Part shown: positions 16,524 through 24,616 of the stretch, piece after piece | Layout: every line of letters begins with the position of its first letter | Position numbering within the stretch: position 1 is the first letter of the stretch | NCBI RefSeq assembly: GCF_001613405.1 | Contig: NZ_BDCH01000025.1 | Coordinates: 248,001-312,000 of the forward strand | DNA from: Nocardia crassostreae | Lineage (GTDB): Bacteria; Actinomycetota; Actinomycetes; Mycobacteriales; Mycobacteriaceae | Direction: 5' to 3' | DNA length: 64,000 nucleotides | Translations under genes and position numbers: made by a program | The notes under the pieces: model-generated | What the model saw: the letters and a program-made list of their open reading frames with translations, nothing else | Databases searched by the model: none | What the model was told of the DNA's origin: nothing

Positions 16524-17942
16524 TCAGGCGAGGACGGGGAAGTTACTGCGGAACACGCCTTTCGGGTCGCGACTGCGTTTGATCTCGCGCAGTCGGGTCA
16601 GGGCGTCGGCGCGGAGGGCATCGGATGCGCGCTGTTCCGGTGCCAGGAAGGTGAATGGGGCGCGGCAGCTGGAGGTTTGGCCGAAGGCGTCCAGGTAGCG
16701 CTGGGCCCGTGAATGGAAGTCGGTGGCGGCGGAGGGTGCGGTTCGGAGGCCGTGGAGGCTGAGGCAGAACGGTTCGGGGATCGGGCCCGCCACACTGTTG
16801 GACGGGCGGGCGAGCGCGCCGCCGAGATGACGGATCTGGACGCTGATCAATGGGGAGATCGGGGCGGCGAGCAGCGTGTCCACGACGGCATCGGTGAGGC
16901 CGGTCAGCAGGGTGGTGCGGTGCAGGCTGGGGGTCGGCTTGGTCGGCTCCGCGGTGATCGCGCCGATATCGGCCGTCCGCATCGGTGCGCGGGTGTCGGC
17001 GGTGCGGCCGTCGATGCGATCCAGCGGTGCGAGCAGGGCCTGCGCCGTACCGGCCTCGCCGAGATAGGTGACGCTGACTCCGACCATTGCTGGGGCGCCG
17101 GGGAATTGGGACAGGCCACACCAGAGCGTCAGCTCCTCGGGCGCCACCGCGACGATGTCACGGAAGGCCGTGATTACCTCGCGGGCTCGTTCGACCGGCC
17201 ACAGCATCCGACCGCCGTACAGGGCAGGCGCGGGGTGCAGGGCCAATTCCATCGCGGTGACCAGCGCGTAGTCGCCGCCACCACCGCGCTACGCCCAGAA
17301 CAGATCCGGGTCCGATGCCGCGGTCACCCGCTGCTTCCTGCCCTGCCCGTCCACGACCTCGAAGGCCGAGACATGGTCGGCGGCCCAGCCGTACTTGCGG
17401 GAGAACCAGCTCAATCCACCGCCGAGGGTGAAGCCGGTGACGCCGACCTGCGGCGCGCTGCCCGTGAGCCCGGTCAATCCGTGCTCCCCGGCGGCCTGCA
17501 CCTGCGACCAGGTCGCACCCCCGCCGACGAACGCCGATCGCGCGCCCGGATCGACCCGCACCTCGCTCAATCGGTTGGTGCGCACCAGGATTGCCCCGTT
17601 CAGCGAATCCGAGGCGCCGTGCCCGCTCGGCTGCACCGCCAGCATGCGGCCCCTATCGCGGGCATAGCCGACCAGGGTCGCCGCATCGTCGGCGTCGGCG
17701 ACCTCGACCACCGCGCGCACCGATTGGTCGACGGTCGAATTCCACGGCTGCCGCGCCTGTTCGAACCCGTCGTCCCCGAACTGCACCACCCGCCCGCGCA
17801 CGACCGACCGCAGCCCGCCGTCATCCTGCGCCGCCCGGCTCTCCGGCGCGCACGCCGCGGCGACCAGTCCACCACCGAGGACCAATAGTCCGCGGCGGTT
17901 CAGTTTCGGTGTCACACGCTCCCCGGGGTGACCGGCATTCAT
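16524..17942 (-). pseudogene. Secreted FAD-linked oxidoreductase (BBE-like), interrupted by a nonsense codon
   Basis: The full frame is about 472 codons from ATG 17942 but has an in-frame TAG at 17289-17291. The sequence reads DLFWA-stop-RGGGGDYALV, where family members have Leu (WALRGGGG), so one change from TTG explains it. The N-terminus is a Tat lipoprotein signal (NRRGLLVLGGGLVAAAC). FAD-binding features are QPSGHGASDSL (His linked to FAD) and GVTGFTLGGGLSWFSRKYG. The BBE-type end is DPKGVFRSNFPV. It would oxidise a small molecule at the cell envelope. A restart at ATG 17252 would give only the substrate domain. Tail-to-tail with MerR. Confidence 0.82.
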
Positions 17943-18075
17943 CCATTCCTCCTCGATGACCTGCCGCCCAACGTATCGACCCGAGATCGACTGTCATCGC
18001 CGGAAAACCGCGCACAGAGCCGAAAGTGATCGCCTCCTGACCGGATATTGACCGGCACACAAAGTGAAGCAACAC

Positions 18076-18132
18076 CGACCGGGAAACCATGGCGGCAGCT
18101 ACTCGTGAAATGCCGCCATGGTTTCCCGGTCG
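18076..18132. repeat. 57-bp palindromic element, copy 1
   Basis: Two perfect 22-bp inverted arms (18076-18097 and 18111-18132) surround a 13-nt loop. The arms contain ACCGGGAAACCATGGCGGCA. A second copy with the same arm and loop lengths lies at 30133-30189. It sits at the 3' end of the recombinase-like small gene (18140-18466). It may be a MITE-like or REP-like element, or a strong bidirectional terminator. Confidence 0.8.
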
Positions 18133-18139
18133 ATGGCGC

Positions 18140-18466
18140 TCACTCGCCGACGGCGGTCCTGCGGGCATGGGTTTCCTGCGGGCTCACGGTGATCACATCG
18201 ACCTGCCGCACCAGCGATTCGGGAACTCGCCCGCCCTCGAAATGCTCGGGCCCGGGCACGATGACGGCCTCCGCATCCAGCCGATTGACCTGAGCCTTCA
18301 GACGGGCCACCGGTGGGCGGCCGGTCGCGGGGTCGTAGACCACCACACCCGCGAAGTCGTACCCGAACTTCTCGGCGAGCCCGCGAATGCGGGACTCGTC
18401 CCAGAGCTGACCGATCCCGGACACATCCGCCCGCAGATAACCCAAAGCCGTTGGCCGGTACCGCAT
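18140..18466 (-). CDS. Small resolvase-like protein of unknown function
   Basis: 108 aa from ATG 18466 (RYRPTALGYLRADVSG). The segments RGLAEKFGYDFAGVVVYDP and AQVNRLDAEAVIVPGPEHF resemble the N-terminal Rossmann-like fold of serine recombinases, but the catalytic Ser/Arg pattern is not clear and there is no DNA-binding domain. A longer frame to 18565 has a poor N-terminus. It lies just beside the palindrome (18076-18132) and is divergent from the gene at 18744. It is probably a regulatory relic of the recombinase family. Confidence 0.6.
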   Translation of the reverse strand: MRYRPTALGYLRADVSGIGQLWDESRIRGLAEKFGYDFAGVVVYDPATGRPPVARLKAQVNRLDAEAVIVPGPEHFEGGRVPESLVRQVDVITVSPQETHARRTAVGE

Positions 18467-18743
18467 ATCATCCCCCTCGCGCTGATCGTCACCGGATTCT
18501 TCTTCGTAGCAGCGGGTCTCCAGGACGCCGCCGGGGAAGGCCACAAGTTGTGTACGCCAAACCATCTCGACTCCTGCCCGTTCGCGATCGTTGCCTCGAC
18601 GCTAAGTTCCCGCGCGGCGGGGACTCCAGAAGTTTGCACAACTTTGACTGAGTTCCCTCATGCGAGCGCGATCTCGAACAGGGCGGAGGATCATTGAGCC
18701 CAGCACGGAAATTCCGTGCACAGCACACGACGGGGGTCGAATC

Positions 18744-19070
18744 ATGTGCTTGAAGTTCCTCGGCAAGGGCGGGTCGGACGTCACCGGATGCCCCAGCCTC
18801 TATGCCACTGACAACGGCTACCTCGCACAAGGCTGGAAGACCAACCGGCCCGAAACAATTGAAATTCCACATCTGCTGCTGGGGTTCCTGGAACCGGACA
18901 CCTACATCGGGGCCACACTGACCGACACGGGTCGTGGGACGTTCACACTGACCGGCAGACCGATCACCGATGCTGAAACGCTGAGCCAGTTGGATCTGGC
19001 CGAGGACGAAACGGCTATCGCGGTGCCGATGACACGGAGGATGGTTTACCGTGCAGTACTTGCAGAATGA
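18744..19070 (+). CDS. Small conserved protein upstream of DUF6879 gene
   Basis: 108 aa from ATG 18744, in front of and overlapping the next gene by 20 bases. The sequence has a short Cys-containing start (MCLKFLGKGGSDVTGCPSLY) and a core like that of partner proteins found in actinobacterial DUF6879/XRE modules (GYLAQGWKTNRPETIEIPHL). No catalytic motif is seen. It is probably the first gene of a three-gene operon with the DUF6879 protein and the Scr1-type regulator. Confidence 0.7.
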   Translation: MCLKFLGKGGSDVTGCPSLYATDNGYLAQGWKTNRPETIEIPHLLLGFLEPDTYIGATLTDTGRGTFTLTGRPITDAETLSQLDLAEDETAIAVPMTRRMVYRAVLAE

Positions 19071-19590
19071 CCCGGCAGTCTGGGCGGAGCTCTTCCGCGC
19101 GTGCAAGAAGCAGGCGTTTCATTTCGAGGTCAGGGACGTCTACGGCGTACCGCAGGAATCCGAGCCGCTGCGCCGGTTCTTGAACGGCGAGCCTCCGATG
19201 GTGGATGACTACAAGAGCGATTGGCTCGCGCTGGTGCGGGAAACGACCGGGCGTGGCGTCGCAATGGGTCGCGTGCGAGTGGTGACCGTTCCGCACAGCG
19301 ATTATCAGCGTTGGCTGCTGTCGGTGACCGACACCAATGTCGCGGCGGGAGAGGATATCCGATATGTCCCCAGGCATCTCGCCGGAGAGGTGCCGCCGGA
19401 TGACTGGTGGATGTTCGACACCGAGCAGGTGGTGTTCAACTTGGCCACCGAGAACGGCGCGTCGGCACCGGCGATGGCCGCCAGCACCGACCCGCGGATA
19501 ATCGAGTACTGCCTGAGTGTGAGGCAACGACTCTGGGAACTTTCCACCCCGTACGCGGAGTACGTCGAAAGCGACTACGCACGGCAGTGA
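19051..19590 (+). CDS. DUF6879-family protein
   Basis: 179 aa from GTG 19051. WAELFRACKKQAFHFEVRD, the run LALVRETTGRGVAMGRVRVV and PPDDWWMFDTEQVVFNLATE are the conserved DUF6879 signatures. These proteins are found next to Scr1-type XRE regulators in Streptomyces and Nocardia and are suspected to be toxin- or effector-like partners, but no activity is established. The stop overlaps the next start (GTGA at 19587), so the pair is coupled. Confidence 0.85.
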   Translation: MQYLQNDPAVWAELFRACKKQAFHFEVRDVYGVPQESEPLRRFLNGEPPMVDDYKSDWLALVRETTGRGVAMGRVRVVTVPHSDYQRWLLSVTDTNVAAGEDIRYVPRHLAGEVPPDDWWMFDTEQVVFNLATENGASAPAMAASTDPRIIEYCLSVRQRLWELSTPYAEYVESDYARQ

Positions 19591-20420
19591 CCGCTGGAGT
19601 TGACGAGGCACAGGAAGCTCTCGGAGCGCGACTCCGAGAGCTTCGCCGACGGGCGGGGCTCAGCGGCCGCAAGTTCGCGCAGCTGGCCGGTTGGCACGAA
19701 TCCAAGGTATCCAAGATCGAGTACGGGCGAATCCGGCCATCGGATGCGGATATTCGGTCCTACTGTGAGCATGCCGGTGCGGTAGCTCAACTCCCCGACT
19801 TGCTCGCGACGCTGCACAATATCGACACCGCGTATCTGGAGTGGCGGCGGATTCTCAGTACGGGCTTGAAGCGCCGCCAGCAGAAGTCCCTCAGGATCGA
19901 GGCCGACGCGACATTCCTGCGCGGATACCAAACGCAGGTCGTGCCCGGACTACTGCAGACAGCCGAGTATGCGACGGCCCTACTGCGTCGATCCATCGAG
20001 TTCTACCGGATTCCTGACGACTTGGACGAAGGCGTCTCGACCCGGATGGAGCGGCAGCGCATCCTTTATCAGCGCGATCACCGCTTCCACTTCCTCCTCG
20101 CGGAGCAGGGGCTGCATTCGACGGTGGGCGGCGATGACGTGATGGCTGGGCAACTCGACCGTCTCGCGTCCATGATCGGAATGCCGCGCGTTGCGCTCGG
20201 AGTCATCCCGTCGATGGCCGAAGTTCTCGTCGTATCAACGAGTTTCGTCTTGTTCGACAACCGAATGGTCATGGTCGAGGGAACAGCGGCCGAACTGACC
20301 ATCACTCAGCCGCGAGAAGTCGCCCTCTACGGCCGTGCATTCGACACGCTCGCGCGCCAAGCCGTTACCGGCAAGGCGGCGCGCGAGCTGATCATGAATG
20401 CCCTTGACAAGCGGCGCTGA
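19587..20420 (+). CDS. Scr1-type XRE transcriptional regulator (DUF5753)
   Basis: 277 aa from GTG 19587. The N-terminal Cro/C1 helix-turn-helix is LRELRRRAGLSGRKFAQLAG then HESKVSKIEYGRIRPSD. The C-terminal region from about residue 80 is DUF5753/Scr1: LRGYQTQVVPGLLQTAEYAT, RMERQRILYQRDHRFHFLLA and IPSMAEVLVVSTSFVLFDNR. Relatives in Streptomyces pair with DUF397-type or DUF6879 partners and control development or antibiotic production. It probably regulates its own operon. It converges on the Ldt gene with only 3 bases between. Confidence 0.92.
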   Translation: MTAGVDEAQEALGARLRELRRRAGLSGRKFAQLAGWHESKVSKIEYGRIRPSDADIRSYCEHAGAVAQLPDLLATLHNIDTAYLEWRRILSTGLKRRQQKSLRIEADATFLRGYQTQVVPGLLQTAEYATALLRRSIEFYRIPDDLDEGVSTRMERQRILYQRDHRFHFLLAEQGLHSTVGGDDVMAGQLDRLASMIGMPRVALGVIPSMAEVLVVSTSFVLFDNRMVMVEGTAAELTITQPREVALYGRAFDTLARQAVTGKAARELIMNALDKRR

Positions 20421-20423
20421 AGG

Positions 20424-21611
20424 TCAGTTGTTGTCCAAGGCGGACATGCTCTTCCAGGTGTTCCAGTCGACGGCCCAGTCGTAGATGTCGCCGTCGGCGG
20501 CGGAGAGGGGGATGCGGGTGCCGGTTACTTCTACCGGGTCGCCGTAGAGGGCGGTGGGGAAGTACTGCTGGGCGTCGCTGGGGCTGAGGTTGATGCAGCC
20601 GTTGGTGACGTTGGTATTGCCCTGGGCGGAGAGGGATTCGGGGTTGGCGTGGATGAATTCGCCATTGTTGGAGATGCGGACGGCCCAGCGTTCGCGGACG
20701 TTCTGGTAGTAGGGCGGGTTGGACATCATGAAGTCTTCGTACTTCTCGGTGACCACGTGGATGCCGGAGCGGGTGACATTGCGGTCCTCATTGCCCTCGC
20801 CGTAGCTGACGGGGAAGTCGAAGATGACCTGGCCGTCGCGGACCACCTGCATGCGGTGGCTGGGGGCGTCGCCCTTGACGATCTGGGAGCGGCCGATGCG
20901 GAAATCGGAGGTGAGGTCGGCGGCGCCGTAGGAGCCGTCGCCCATCTTCAGGCCGTAGAGCTTCAGGCCGACGTGCACGGTGGTGCCGGGCTGCCAGTAT
21001 TCGCGCGGCCGCCAGTGGGCGCGGGAACCGCCGTTGTCGTCGGGCAGCCAGGCCCAGGAACCCTCGGTGCCCGGCGTGGCGGTCACGGTCATCTGCCGTT
21101 CGACGGCGGCCTTGTCGTCGATGTGCTTGTTGAACTGCACGATGATCGGGGCCGCGATGCCGACCTCTTGATCGTCGGCGATATTGATGGTCGCCGAGAT
21201 CTGAGTCTTCGGCGTGAGGGTGGTGAACGTCGAGTCGATGGCGACCGGCTTGTTGTCGGTGCCGACGACGGTGCCCGACCAGGTGTAGGTCACGTTGTAG
21301 CCGAGCGGCTCGGTGACGGTGAACTTGGTGCGGTCGCCATTGAATTCGCCGGTGACCTGCTTACCGTTGGGGTTGGTCAGCGCCACCTGGTCGATGCGGC
21401 CGCCGGTCACCGAGACCGAGACGGGGGCGGTGGGGTCCACATCCTGCGCGCCGTCGCCGGGTTGCAGCGTCACCTGCGCGGTGGGTTCGGCGGGCTCGGC
21501 GGAACCGCTGCCCTTGTCGGAACTACATCCGGCCACCACCACGACCATCGCCAACAGCGCGGCCAGCACGGCGGTCACCCGGCGCGCGGACACTCCTCCT
21601 CGATTGCTCAC
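20424..21611 (-). CDS. Lipoprotein L,D-transpeptidase with Ig-like domains (LprQ/LdtMt5-like)
   Basis: 395 aa. The N-terminus is a lipoprotein signal with lipobox VVAGCSSD. Bacterial Ig-like domains follow (DPTAPVSVSVTGGRIDQVAL ... TFTVTEPLGYNVTYTW). The YkuD catalytic domain is in the C-terminal third: HRMQVVRDGQVIFDFPVSYG, then IHANPESLSAQGNTN and VTNGCINLSPSDAQQYF. The Cys lies in TNGCIN where most Ldts have [S/T]HGC. It would make 3-3 cross-links in peptidoglycan. It is tail-to-head with murB (63 bases), as Rv0483 is next to Rv0482 in M. tuberculosis. Confidence 0.92.
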   Translation of the reverse strand: MSNRGGVSARRVTAVLAALLAMVVVVAGCSSDKGSGSAEPAEPTAQVTLQPGDGAQDVDPTAPVSVSVTGGRIDQVALTNPNGKQVTGEFNGDRTKFTVTEPLGYNVTYTWSGTVVGTDNKPVAIDSTFTTLTPKTQISATINIADDQEVGIAAPIIVQFNKHIDDKAAVERQMTVTATPGTEGSWAWLPDDNGGSRAHWRPREYWQPGTTVHVGLKLYGLKMGDGSYGAADLTSDFRIGRSQIVKGDAPSHRMQVVRDGQVIFDFPVSYGEGNEDRNVTRSGIHVVTEKYEDFMMSNPPYYQNVRERWAVRISNNGEFIHANPESLSAQGNTNVTNGCINLSPSDAQQYFPTALYGDPVEVTGTRIPLSAADGDIYDWAVDWNTWKSMSALDNN

Positions 21612-21674
21612 TTTCTCGACGATACCGCCGCAAACCGAGTCGGCCGGACGCGGAGAAGGTGGCCCGAGCCACTT

Positions 21675-22790
21675 CTACAGGGCAACACCCACAGTGACAG
21701 GTTCGGGTTCCAGGCGGATCCGGAATCGTTCAGCAACTCCCTGGCGAACAGTCCGCGCCAGGGCGATCAGATCCTCGGCGGTGGCCGCCCCCCGATTGGT
21801 CAGGGCCAGCGTGTGTTTGGTGGACAGCCGCGCGGGAGCCTCCGCGCCCGGATATCCCTTGGCGAATCCCGCGCGTTCGATGAGCCATCCCGCGGAGAAC
21901 TTCACACCGCCCGGGGCGGGCCAGGTGGGCACGGCCACATCCGGTCCGACATGTGCGGAAATCGCCGCTCGCACCGCGTCCAACTGGGTTTCCGATACGA
22001 CCGGATTGGTAAAGAAGGAGCCCGCACTCCAGGTGTCGTGATCGGCCGGATCGAGCACCATGCCCTTGCCCGCGCGCAGCCGCAGCACCTCCGCGCGCAC
22101 CCGCGCGGCCGGACGGGACTCGCCCTCCGCGGCGCCCAGCGCGGAGGCGAGCTCGCGATAACCCAGCGGCTCGCTCGAGCCGTCGGCGCGCAGCGCGAAC
22201 TCCACGTCCAATACCACCGCGTGATCGCTGTGCTTGAGCACCGAGGTGCGATATCCGAAACCCAGTTCCGCGGGCTCGACCCAGCGGATCTCACCGGTGC
22301 CGCGATCCAGCAGCCGCACCCGGCGCAGCAGCGTCGCCACCTCCACGCCGTACGCGCCGACATTCTGCACCGGGGTCGCACCGGCCGAACCCGGGATGCC
22401 GGAAAGGCATTCCAGCCCACCGAATCCCGCCTCGACGGTCGCCGCCACCACGGCATCCCAATTCGCGCCCGCCTCGGCGCGCACGGTGTCGCCGGAGATC
22501 GTCACACCCTCGGTGGCGATCCGCACGACGACGCCCGGGAAGCCCGCATCGGCAATGAGCAGATTCGATCCGCCCGCGATGAGCAGGACCGGGATTCCGG
22601 CCGCGTCCAGCTCGCGCACCGTCGCCACCAGCGCTTCGGTGCTCGTGCAGTCGGCGACGATGGCGGGCCCGCCCACCCGCAGCGTCGTCAGCTCCGCCAG
22701 CGGGACCGCGGCGCGCAACCGCGCACCGGTCGCCGCGAGCCGGTCCGCCACGTCGTCGAAGGACACCACCCCAGTAGTACGCACAGCCAC
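21675..22790 (-). CDS. murB: UDP-N-acetylenolpyruvoylglucosamine reductase
   Basis: MurB reduces the enolpyruvyl group of UDP-GlcNAc-enolpyruvate to UDP-MurNAc with FAD and NADPH. About 371 aa from GTG 22790; GTG 22784 is also possible, and ATG 22820 would overlap the divergent DUF2505 start. FAD motifs are LLIAGGSNLLIADAGFPG and SGIPGSAGATPVQNVGAYG. The catalytic Ser is in WSAGSFFTNPVV, and GGVKFSAGWLIERAGFAKG with HTLALTNRGAATAEDL completes the type I MurB C-terminus. It is followed by the Ldt gene. Confidence 0.95.
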   Translation of the reverse strand: MAVRTTGVVSFDDVADRLAATGARLRAAVPLAELTTLRVGGPAIVADCTSTEALVATVRELDAAGIPVLLIAGGSNLLIADAGFPGVVVRIATEGVTISGDTVRAEAGANWDAVVAATVEAGFGGLECLSGIPGSAGATPVQNVGAYGVEVATLLRRVRLLDRGTGEIRWVEPAELGFGYRTSVLKHSDHAVVLDVEFALRADGSSEPLGYRELASALGAAEGESRPAARVRAEVLRLRAGKGMVLDPADHDTWSAGSFFTNPVVSETQLDAVRAAISAHVGPDVAVPTWPAPGGVKFSAGWLIERAGFAKGYPGAEAPARLSTKHTLALTNRGAATAEDLIALARTVRQGVAERFRIRLEPEPVTVGVAL

Positions 22791-22810
22791 AGACGGTAGC
22801 CTGTCCGACC

Positions 22811-23296
22811 ATGGCGACACCTCTGGCCTTCACTGCGCACTCGACCCATTCCACCGCCGCCGTGCGCGCGGCCCTCGCCAATGAGCAGTACTGGAAAGAC
22901 CGCATCGAGGAGGTCGGCGGCCCGAACGCGCGCATCGACTCCATTCGGATCGACGGCGGCAATGTCCGAGTCGAGATGGTGCAGGCCATTCCGGCCGAGG
23001 AACTGCCCGCCCAGCTGACCGCGGTCCGCCCCGGCGACCTCATCATTCCGCGCACCGAGACCTGGACCGGCAGCGGCGGCAGCGTCGACGCCTATGTGGA
23101 GGGCGCGCCCGCCACGGTCAAGGGCACCTTGAACATGACCGATGACGGCGCGGGCTCCAAGTTCGTCGTGGACGCCACCATCGAGGTGAAGGTGCCGTTG
23201 TTCGGCAAGAAGATCGAGGCCGCCATTCAGGAGAACCTGCTCGATCTGCTGCAGCGCGAAGCCGAGTTCACCGACAATTGGCTGAGTTCGCACTGA
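22811..23296 (+). CDS. DUF2505 protein, copy 1 (Rv0481c-like)
   Basis: 161 aa. HSTHSTAAVRAALANEQYWK is the conserved N-terminus of DUF2505 (START/SRPBCC-like fold), with AIPAEELPAQLTAVRPGDL and DDGAGSKFVVDATIEVKVPL. It lacks a signal peptide and catalytic residues; a lipid- or ligand-binding role is likely but not shown. It is divergent from murB with about 20 bases between the starts, and is followed by a paralogue. Confidence 0.85.
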   Translation: MATPLAFTAHSTHSTAAVRAALANEQYWKDRIEEVGGPNARIDSIRIDGGNVRVEMVQAIPAEELPAQLTAVRPGDLIIPRTETWTGSGGSVDAYVEGAPATVKGTLNMTDDGAGSKFVVDATIEVKVPLFGKKIEAAIQENLLDLLQREAEFTDNWLSSH

Positions 23297-23327
23297 CGGA
23301 GTCTTTCCGGCAGTAGTCTGAGCGATC

Positions 23328-23843
23328 GTGCCTCGCCGACTCGACTACTCCGCACGCTATCCGCTGCACACCACCAAGGAGGTGTACGCAGCGCTCATGA
23401 ACCGCGACCACTGGGAGGCGCGGATCGAGGAGCTGCGGAAGTACTCGCCCAATGATCTGGTGAGCCTGGAGTCCGGCGATCACGGCATCACCATCGAACT
23501 GCGCCACGTGCTGCCGCGTGAGAGCCTGCCGGATATGGCGCAGGCGATCATGGGCAAGGACATGGTGATCACCCGCACCGAGACCTACGGACCCTTCGGA
23601 CCCGAGGTGACCGGCACTTATAGCGCCGAGATCCCGCGCAGCCCGGGCACTCTCGGGGGCAGTATGCAGCTGTTCCCGACCGAGACCGGATGCACCCTGC
23701 GCACCTCGTCGCGGGCCGAGGTGCTCATTCCGTTCATGGGTCGCAAGCTCGAGCAGATGATGCTGGTGAACCTGATCGACCTGTTCCGTGCCGAAGCGAA
23801 GGTGACCCAGGAGTGGCTGGACGCACGACACCCGGTCGGCTGA
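23328..23843 (+). CDS. DUF2505 protein, copy 2
   Basis: 171 aa from GTG 23328. It shares the pattern of the upstream copy: YPLHTTKEVYAALMNRDHWE, then LRHVLPRESLPDMAQAIMGK and RAEVLIPFMGRKLEQMMLVN. The pair looks like an old tandem duplication. The cytosolic START-like fold suggests hydrophobic ligand binding. It is 31 bases after copy 1 and its end overlaps the methyltransferase start. Confidence 0.83.
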   Translation: MPRRLDYSARYPLHTTKEVYAALMNRDHWEARIEELRKYSPNDLVSLESGDHGITIELRHVLPRESLPDMAQAIMGKDMVITRTETYGPFGPEVTGTYSAEIPRSPGTLGGSMQLFPTETGCTLRTSSRAEVLIPFMGRKLEQMMLVNLIDLFRAEAKVTQEWLDARHPVG

Positions 23844-24616
23844 GCAAACCCGTCGGAACGATCACCCGCGGCACCACCGGCATCAATCGACTGCCCCGCG
23901 GGGACCGCTGGCTCGTGCACGATCCATTGGTCGCCAAGAGATTGCTAGCCCCGCAGGAACCGCCCCTCGTCGTCGATCTGGGCTACGGGGCGAGCCCCGT
24001 GACGACCCTGGAGCTGGCGGCGCGGCTGCGCACGCTGCGGCCGGATCTGCGCGTGACCGGTCTGGAAATCGATCCCGAACGCGTGGTGCCCGGCCGCGAC
24101 GGCGTCGTCTTCGCCCGCGGCGGTTTCGAATTGGCGGGCCTGCGGCCGAATCTGGTGCGGGCGTTCAATGTGCTGCGGCAATATCCGGAGGAGGCGGTCC
24201 CGGACGCCTGGGGCACCATCCTGTCCGGGCTCGCGCCCAACGGCCTGCTCATGGACGGCACCTGCGATGAATTGGGCCGCCGCTGCGCCTGGATCATGCT
24301 CGATCGCGACGGACCGCTCTCGCTGACCCTGGCCTGGGATCCGTTCACCGTCGAGCGGCCCTCCGATATCGCCGAGCGCCTGCCGAAGGCCTTGATCCAC
24401 CGCAATATTCCCGGCGAACCCGTTCACGCGCTGCTCACCGCCGCCGACCGGGCCTGGCTGCACGCCGCGCCGCTGGCGCCCTACGGTCCCCGAATCCGCT
24501 GGCGACAGGCCGCGAATCTACTGCGCGAGCTGGGTTTTCCGCTGCGCGTCTACCGGCGGCCGACGCGCGACAATATTCTGACCGTGCCCTGGAAGGCGGT
24601 CGCGCCGCTCTCCTGA
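23813..24616 (+). CDS. Class I SAM-dependent methyltransferase
   Basis: About 267 aa from GTG 23813, which overlaps DUF2505 copy 2; no better start with a Shine-Dalgarno is seen. VVDLGYGASPVTTLELAARL is motif I with the acidic residue and Gly-rich loop, and LRVTGLEIDPERV gives the acidic end of strand 2. RRPTRDNILTVPWK is near the C-terminus. The substrate is unknown. The last 67 bases overlap the convergent 515-aa gene. Confidence 0.8.
   Translation: MAGRTTPGRLSKPVGTITRGTTGINRLPRGDRWLVHDPLVAKRLLAPQEPPLVVDLGYGASPVTTLELAARLRTLRPDLRVTGLEIDPERVVPGRDGVVFARGGFELAGLRPNLVRAFNVLRQYPEEAVPDAWGTILSGLAPNGLLMDGTCDELGRRCAWIMLDRDGPLSLTLAWDPFTVERPSDIAERLPKALIHRNIPGEPVHALLTAADRAWLHAAPLAPYGPRIRWRQAANLLRELGFPLRVYRRPTRDNILTVPWKAVAPLS

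Noticed and set aside
18089..18160. Peptides starting at the ATG inside the palindrome
   Set aside because: The ATG within ACCATGGCGGCA is part of an inverted repeat; both strands read the same peptide, so it is not a gene.
20649..22799. Very long open frame on the plus strand
   Set aside because: It is antisense to Ldt and murB; its His/Gly-rich composition is what the complement of high-GC codons produces.
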